Assembly: GCA_946184255.1 (NCBI GenBank)
Contig: CAMHFA010000017.1
Span: 1 to 10,722, forward strand
Length of the DNA: 10,722 bases
Direction: 5' to 3'
From: an uncultured Bacteroidales bacterium
Lineage (GTDB): Bacteria > Bacteroidota > Bacteroidia > Bacteroidales > UBA932
The notes under the pieces are model-generated. The model was not told where the DNA came from and did no database searches. It saw only the letters and a list, made by a program, of their open reading frames with translations. The translations under genes were made by a program, and so were the position numbers. Below, one piece after another: positions 6,873 through 10,722 of the stretch (position 1 is its first letter; the number at the start of each line of letters is the position of its first letter).

Positions 6873-8375
6873 TTATTCATTAATTTGCATTTGCTTGAAA
6901 ACTTCAGCCACTATCTCCCTTTCGTCGAAATGGCGCTTTTCGGTTCCGAGGATCTGGTAGGTCTCGTGGCCTTTTCCTGCCAGGAGGATGATTGCTCCGG
7001 AGGGAGCCAGCATTATCGCTGTCCTGATGGCTTCCTTGCGGTCAGCTATGCTGACTGTCTTGGAGAGCCCCTTTGGACTGAAACCGGCCCTTATCTCCTC
7101 CATGATGTCTTCCGTCCTCTCCGTCCTGGAGTTGTCGGAGGTAACGAAGATCCTGTCGGAATAATCCTCTGCGACTTTTGCCATCTCGGGACGCTTCGTC
7201 CTGTCGCGGTCTCCACCGCAACCGAAAAGGCAGATGAGTTCCTTTCCACGGTCGATTTCCCTCAGGGTCCTGAGTACGTTGTCCAGAGCGTCAGGCGTGT
7301 GGGCATAGTCGATGATCACTGACAATCCCTTGGGACCGCGGATGACTTCCAGCCTTCCCTTTGCAGGCTCCAGTTTGCTTATGGCTATCAGAGTCTCTTC
7401 CGGATCGGCACCAAGTGCCATCGCAGCGCTGTAGATAGCCAGGATGTTGTACGCGTTGTGCCTTCCGATGAGCCTTGTCCAGGCCTCGCGGCCGTCTATC
7501 CTGAGGAGCATCCCTTCGAAACTCTCTTCGACGATCCTGCAGGTGTGGTCTGCCATTCCCTTGCAGGAATATGTCTCCACCTTCGCCCTGGTGTTCTGTA
7601 CCATCACCTCTCCGTGGCGGTCGTCGATGTTGATGACTGCGGTCGCTGCGGATCCCAGGTTGTCGAAGAACAGTTTCTTGCACCTGAGATATTCAGCAAA
7701 GGTTCCGTGGTAGTCCAGATGGTCGTGTGTCAGGTTGGAGAAGATTGCAACCTTGAAATCGAGTCCGGCGACCCTTTCCTGCTCGACTCCGATCGAGCTG
7801 ACCTCCATGAAACAATATTCACATCCTGCCTTTACCATCTCGTCAAGGAGGGAGTTGATGGTGATAGGGTCGGCTGTGGTGTTGACGGCCTCGCTGCTGC
7901 GGGTGCCGACGTAGTTCGCTATTGTCGAGAGAAGACCGCAGTTGTAGCCCTGCGCCATGAAGAGTTCATAAAGGAGGGTGACTGTGGTGGTCTTGCCGTT
8001 AGTACCGGTGATTCCGACGAGGGAAAGCTTCCTGGACGGATTGTCGAAGAAGTTGGCGGCCATTATGGCAATCGCATGGCGGGAAGAGGAGACCTTGACG
8101 AAGGTGACAGATCCTTCGCTTCGCCCAGGATGACAGTTGTCATTCTGAAGGAGCGAAGCGACTGAAGAATCCTCTTCATAGACGATGGCTGCCGCTCCTG
8201 CCTCCAAGGCCTTGCCTATGTAGGCGTGTCCATCGGTGTCATGACCCTTCACAGCTATGAACATGGCTCCCGGAGCTACTTTGCGGGAGTCATTGCAGAC
8301 GGTGGTTATCTCGATGTCAGGATTACCCTTGACCTCAAGCACTCCGCTGTCCCTTATGATGTCTTCAAGTCTCAT
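6873..8375 (-). CDS. murE: UDP-MurNAc-L-Ala-D-Glu--diamino acid ligase MurE, with an in-frame repeat insertion
   Basis: MurE adds the third peptide residue (meso-diaminopimelate in most Bacteroidota) to UDP-MurNAc-L-Ala-D-Glu. I start it at the ATG at 8375 (MRLEDIIRDSG), which overlaps the ftsI TGA as ATGA. The open frame runs further upstream, but that part lies inside ftsI and is not MurE-like. The product has 500 residues. Domain 1 has NDSRKVAPGAMFIA at 28-41. Domain 2 has the P-loop GTNGKTTT at 124-131, EVSSIGVEQ at 191-199, NLTHDHLDYHG at 214-224 and the carbamylated Lys at about 233. Domain 3 has DYAHTPDAL at 356-364, GCGGDRD at 385-391, and SDNSRTE at about 413-419 where DNPR is usual. 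LLAGKGHE is at 464-471. Residues about 67-89 are encoded by a palindromic repeat and look unrelated to the family. It ends in TAA. Confidence 0.95.
   Translation of the reverse strand: MRLEDIIRDSGVLEVKGNPDIEITTVCNDSRKVAPGAMFIAVKGHDTDGHAYIGKALEAGAAAIVYEEDSSVASLLQNDNCHPGRSEGSVTFVKVSSSRHAIAIMAANFFDNPSRKLSLVGITGTNGKTTTVTLLYELFMAQGYNCGLLSTIANYVGTRSSEAVNTTADPITINSLLDEMVKAGCEYCFMEVSSIGVEQERVAGLDFKVAIFSNLTHDHLDYHGTFAEYLRCKKLFFDNLGSAATAVINIDDRHGEVMVQNTRAKVETYSCKGMADHTCRIVEESFEGMLLRIDGREAWTRLIGRHNAYNILAIYSAAMALGADPEETLIAISKLEPAKGRLEVIRGPKGLSVIIDYAHTPDALDNVLRTLREIDRGKELICLFGCGGDRDRTKRPEMAKVAEDYSDRIFVTSDNSRTERTEDIMEEIRAGFSPKGLSKTVSIADRKEAIRTAIMLAPSGAIILLAGKGHETYQILGTEKRHFDEREIVAEVFKQMQINE
8109..8175. repeat. 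REP-like palindromic repeat inserted in frame in murE
   Basis: The plus strand has ATCCTTCGCTTCGCCCAGGA followed by TGACA (8111-8135). Two bases later comes TGTCATTCTGAAGGAGCGAA, continuing GCGACTGAAGAATCCT (8138-8173). The two arms are imperfect reverse complements: a GGAT(C/T)CTTC...CGCTTCGC...CAGGATGACA type sequence, the right arm being longer. This matches a family of short interspersed palindromes, often written GTCATTCTGAGCGAAGCGAAGAATC, that I recognise from many bacterial genomes, Bacteroidales among them. It lies wholly within murE and keeps the frame. Read in murE's frame it gives residues close to SLLQNDNCHPGRSEGS, with the CHPGRSEGS string typical of such repeats when translated. 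The edges are estimated, since the insertion point cannot be fixed without a relative lacking it. Confidence 0.85.
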
Positions 8376-10477
8376 TTGAGAGTGATGGTTACAGTGGTTC
8401 CGTTCGCCGCCTTCTGACCCGCCTGCGGGACCTGGGAGACAACGTGTCCGGTTCCTGAATATATACACTTGAGTCCGCTGTTTTCTATCATGTACATGGC
8501 ATCCTTGAGTCCGAGTCCCTTCAAGTCGGGTACGACCGGATTCTTCGGGTCCACCTGTGCGGGAAGTTCCCTGTCGAGGGTCATCTGTGGGATGGCGACC
8601 TTGGGTTCCAGTTCCTTACCCCACGAAGGATCGATGGCGTACAGGGCGTCAACGATTTCCCTCATTGCGGCGGCGGGAAGGACTCCACCATAGACGCTGC
8701 CCCTGATCAGGTATGATTTCAAGCAGATAATCGCGCTGTACTTGGGCTCGTCGGCCGGGAAGAATCCCACGAATGTCGCAAGGTTGTGGTAGCTGCCGTC
8801 CTTTGTGACATAAGGGGTGCTCATTCCGTATTTCTTTATTTCCTCTCCTGAAAGGACCTGCCTTGAGGTACCTGTCTTACCGGCGACTTGGACCTTGGCT
8901 CCCTTGAGCCTGGTAGCAGTACCTTCGGAGGTAACAGCCTTCATCGCCCTGAGAAGGGTGTCTGCAGTGGCCTTTGAGCAGATTGATGCATTGAGGACTG
9001 CCGGACCCTTCTTTGTCTTGACACCCCCGTCTTTCTCTATGCTTTCCACCAGGTAGGGCTTCATCATCTTTCCCTTGTTGGCAACAGCGTTGTAGAAGGT
9101 AAGGATGTGCAGGGGAGTCTCTTTTATGGCATAGCCCATTCCAACGCTTCCCAGGTCGGTCGCGCTCCAGCGAGGGGATTCGGGATTTGGAAGCTCAGGC
9201 TCCCTCAGACCGTCCAGGTCGAAGTCAAAGGCCTGCCCCAACTTGTACATGTAGAGCTTGTCCAGGAATTTCTTGGGATTGTCAGAATAATTCTTGACTG
9301 CCAGGTAGCGGAAGACGTAGTTGGATGAGATTTCGAAACCGTGGAGGATCGAAATGTCCGTCATTCCGCGCACATGGTCATCCGGCGGGTATCCGGGGAG
9401 GATTCCGTTGTTGGTGGGGATCCTGTCATCCAGGGACTTGATATATCCGTCTTCCAGGGCTGTCATAAGGGTGGTCGCCTTGAACACCGATCCAGGTTCC
9501 GAATTGAGCCCGATTGCCATGTTGTAGGTCTCGCTCAGGCTCCAGTCGGTGGAGTCCCTCATGAGGTTGACCATTGAGCGGATGGCTCCGGTCTTGACGT
9601 CCATGATTATCGCGCAGCCCATCTCGATGGACTTGTTGTCTTCAATCTGCCGCCTAAGCGCCTTGTCCACAATGTCCTGCATGGTGATGTCCAGGGTCGT
9701 CCTGACATCCAGGCCGTCCTCGGGTTTCACATAGAGGCTGTCGTAGTTCTGGATCCTCTCCCTGTTGTCAGTGGGTTTGAGCCAGATTTCACCCTCCTTG
9801 CCGTGAAGGACGTAGTCGTACTTCCCTTCAAGTCCGATGTGGTTGTTACCGTTGGAGTTACTGTTGTCCTTGACGTAGCCGATCGTACGTCTTGCGAGGG
9901 TCCCGTAAGGGTATTGACGGGTGTCTTTCTTCCTGACGATCACTCCGCTTCGGTACTGTCCTTCGTTGACAAGCGGAAGTTTCTGGATGCGGAGAAGGGT
10001 TTCACGGTCCACAGCGTGGCCGAGTCTTAGGTATTTGGCTCCGTCCTTGCGTCCCTTCTCTATCATCTTCCAGTAGTTCTCTCCGTCAGCACCCATTTCT
10101 ACTGAAAGTCCCTTTGCGAATTCCTTGGCCTTTGACTGCCATTCGGCTTCCATCCTCTTTCCGTCCTTCCCCTTGCTCTCGAAATAGTCCTTTCGGACAG
10201 TGCAGTCCATGAACAGCTCATACATCGGGGTGGAAATTGCAAGCAGTTTCCCGTCGTTTCCTATGATGGCTCCTCGTTCAGGGTAGATGACACTCCTTTC
10301 GCTCACAGGACGGAAGTACTTGACGACCTCTTTCGCGGGCTTCCATGCCCATTGGATCCATGCTATCCTTCCGACCAGCACAACCGAGAGGACCAGGAAG
10401 GCGGCATAGAGATAGTACAGGATCATTCCTATCCTGTCCCTCTCTTTCTTAGTAGAATTCTGACTCTGTACTGCCAT
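8372..10477 (-). CDS. ftsI: Septal penicillin-binding protein FtsI (PBP3 type) with C-terminal PASTA domain
   Basis: FtsI is the class B penicillin-binding protein that makes septal peptide cross-links beside FtsW. The product has 701 residues. A short cytoplasmic tail is followed by one membrane anchor at about residues 17-42. The N-terminal pedestal begins with SERSVIYPERGAIIGNDG at about 59-76. The transpeptidase domain runs from about 285 to 615 with all three catalytic motifs: SVFK at 330-333 (nucleophile S330), SSN at 384-386 and KTGT at 534-537. The last part (about 646-701) starts NPVVPDLKGLGL and ends in TVTITLK. It is one PASTA domain, as is common for FtsI in Bacteroidota. The ATG at 10477 is eight bases after the FtsL-like TAA, with an AGGA that sits too close to be an ideal ribosome site. 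Its TGA overlaps the murE ATG. Confidence 0.96.
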   Translation of the reverse strand: MAVQSQNSTKKERDRIGMILYYLYAAFLVLSVVLVGRIAWIQWAWKPAKEVVKYFRPVSERSVIYPERGAIIGNDGKLLAISTPMYELFMDCTVRKDYFESKGKDGKRMEAEWQSKAKEFAKGLSVEMGADGENYWKMIEKGRKDGAKYLRLGHAVDRETLLRIQKLPLVNEGQYRSGVIVRKKDTRQYPYGTLARRTIGYVKDNSNSNGNNHIGLEGKYDYVLHGKEGEIWLKPTDNRERIQNYDSLYVKPEDGLDVRTTLDITMQDIVDKALRRQIEDNKSIEMGCAIIMDVKTGAIRSMVNLMRDSTDWSLSETYNMAIGLNSEPGSVFKATTLMTALEDGYIKSLDDRIPTNNGILPGYPPDDHVRGMTDISILHGFEISSNYVFRYLAVKNYSDNPKKFLDKLYMYKLGQAFDFDLDGLREPELPNPESPRWSATDLGSVGMGYAIKETPLHILTFYNAVANKGKMMKPYLVESIEKDGGVKTKKGPAVLNASICSKATADTLLRAMKAVTSEGTATRLKGAKVQVAGKTGTSRQVLSGEEIKKYGMSTPYVTKDGSYHNLATFVGFFPADEPKYSAIICLKSYLIRGSVYGGVLPAAAMREIVDALYAIDPSWGKELEPKVAIPQMTLDRELPAQVDPKNPVVPDLKGLGLKDAMYMIENSGLKCIYSGTGHVVSQVPQAGQKAANGTTVTITLK

Positions 10478-10485
10478 TTCCTGTC

Positions 10486-10722
10486 TTATTTTATCCTGTC
10501 GGCCGGTCTGTCCGGCATTGCGAGGGTGGATCCCTCCGCCTTAAGCATTTCCTCTATCTTGCTCATGCGCCCGAGACTGACAAGTTCGACTGTCTTCTGG
10601 GCGTGATAAATCTCCATGTCCTGAAGGGCCTTTCGGTTGTCCTCCACCCTGGTCAGGGTCTTCTCGATCTTCAGGCTCAGCCAGATGCTGACCCAGAAGA
10701 GGAAGAAGGTGTAGATTATGTG
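10486..10722 (-). CDS. ftsL: FtsL-like small divisome protein, C-terminal part (cut by window edge)
   Basis: The last 78 codons of a small protein enter from the right edge and end with TAA at 10488-10486. The visible part starts inside a hydrophobic segment (HIIYTFFLFWVSIWLSLKI), which is the single membrane anchor. A charged, probably helical coiled-coil stretch follows (KTLTRVEDNRKALQDMEIYH, then QKTVELVSLGRMSKIEEMLK). A short tail ends in DRPADRIK. This layout, and the position directly before ftsI, fits the Bacteroidota FtsL-like division protein, a bitopic partner of FtsQ, FtsW and FtsI. In such proteins the pattern of ...SR/GR..I......G follows the coil, as LGRMSKIEEMLKAEG does here. 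The start and cytoplasmic N-terminus lie outside the window. Sequence conservation in FtsL is low, so the name rests mainly on topology and context. Confidence 0.8.
   Translation of the reverse strand, partial: HIIYTFFLFWVSIWLSLKIEKTLTRVEDNRKALQDMEIYHAQKTVELVSLGRMSKIEEMLKAEGSTLAMPDRPADRIK

Noticed and set aside
8376..8468. Upstream extension of the murE frame to 8468
   Set aside because: It overlaps the 3' end of ftsI, its residues are not MurE-like, and the ATG at 8375 gives the standard MurE start and an ATGA overlap.
10478..10484. A Shine-Dalgarno site for ftsI (ACAGGAA)
   Set aside because: The AGGA lies only one base before the ATG, too close for normal pairing, and other genes here lack such sites.
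5566..10530. A shared GCGAGGGTGG string near 5570 and 10519 as a dispersed repeat
   Set aside because: The match is about ten bases and is explained by the same Thr-Leu-Ala codons in MraY and the FtsL-like protein.

Overview
The window is a tightly packed stretch of the division and cell wall (dcw) cluster. Every real gene is on the minus strand, so transcription runs from high to low coordinates. The gene order, the family-typical long MraY loop, the PASTA-tailed FtsI, the short FtsL-like protein and the near absence of Shine-Dalgarno sites all point to Bacteroidota, most likely Bacteroidales. Base composition is moderate, roughly half GC by eye. I cannot name a genus.

In transcription order the window holds ftsL-like (3' part, entering from the right edge), ftsI, murE, mraY, murD, ftsW, murG, murC and the 5' part of ftsQ (leaving at the left edge). 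Gaps are 4 to 13 bases. Two junctions (ftsI/murE and murC/ftsQ) are 4-base ATGA overlaps. No stretch is long enough to hold a promoter or terminator between genes, and I see neither, so the whole block should be one transcript. There are no RNA genes, CRISPR arrays, insertion sequences or attachment sites.

The genes cover two linked jobs. MurC, MurD and MurE add L-Ala, D-Glu and the third residue to UDP-MurNAc in the cytoplasm. MraY moves the muropeptide onto undecaprenyl phosphate (lipid I) and MurG adds GlcNAc (lipid II). FtsW polymerises glycan and FtsI cross-links it at the septum. FtsL and FtsQ are small bitopic divisome proteins that help recruit and activate FtsW/FtsI. murF, murB and ddl are not in this block.

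Two things stand out. murC is interrupted by a single in-frame TAG, with perfectly family-like sequence on both sides in the same frame. murE carries a palindromic REP-like repeat inserted in frame inside the coding sequence, which adds about 20 foreign-looking residues just before the ATP-binding domain. The remainder is an ordinary, conserved dcw cluster, and I found no previously undescribed system.
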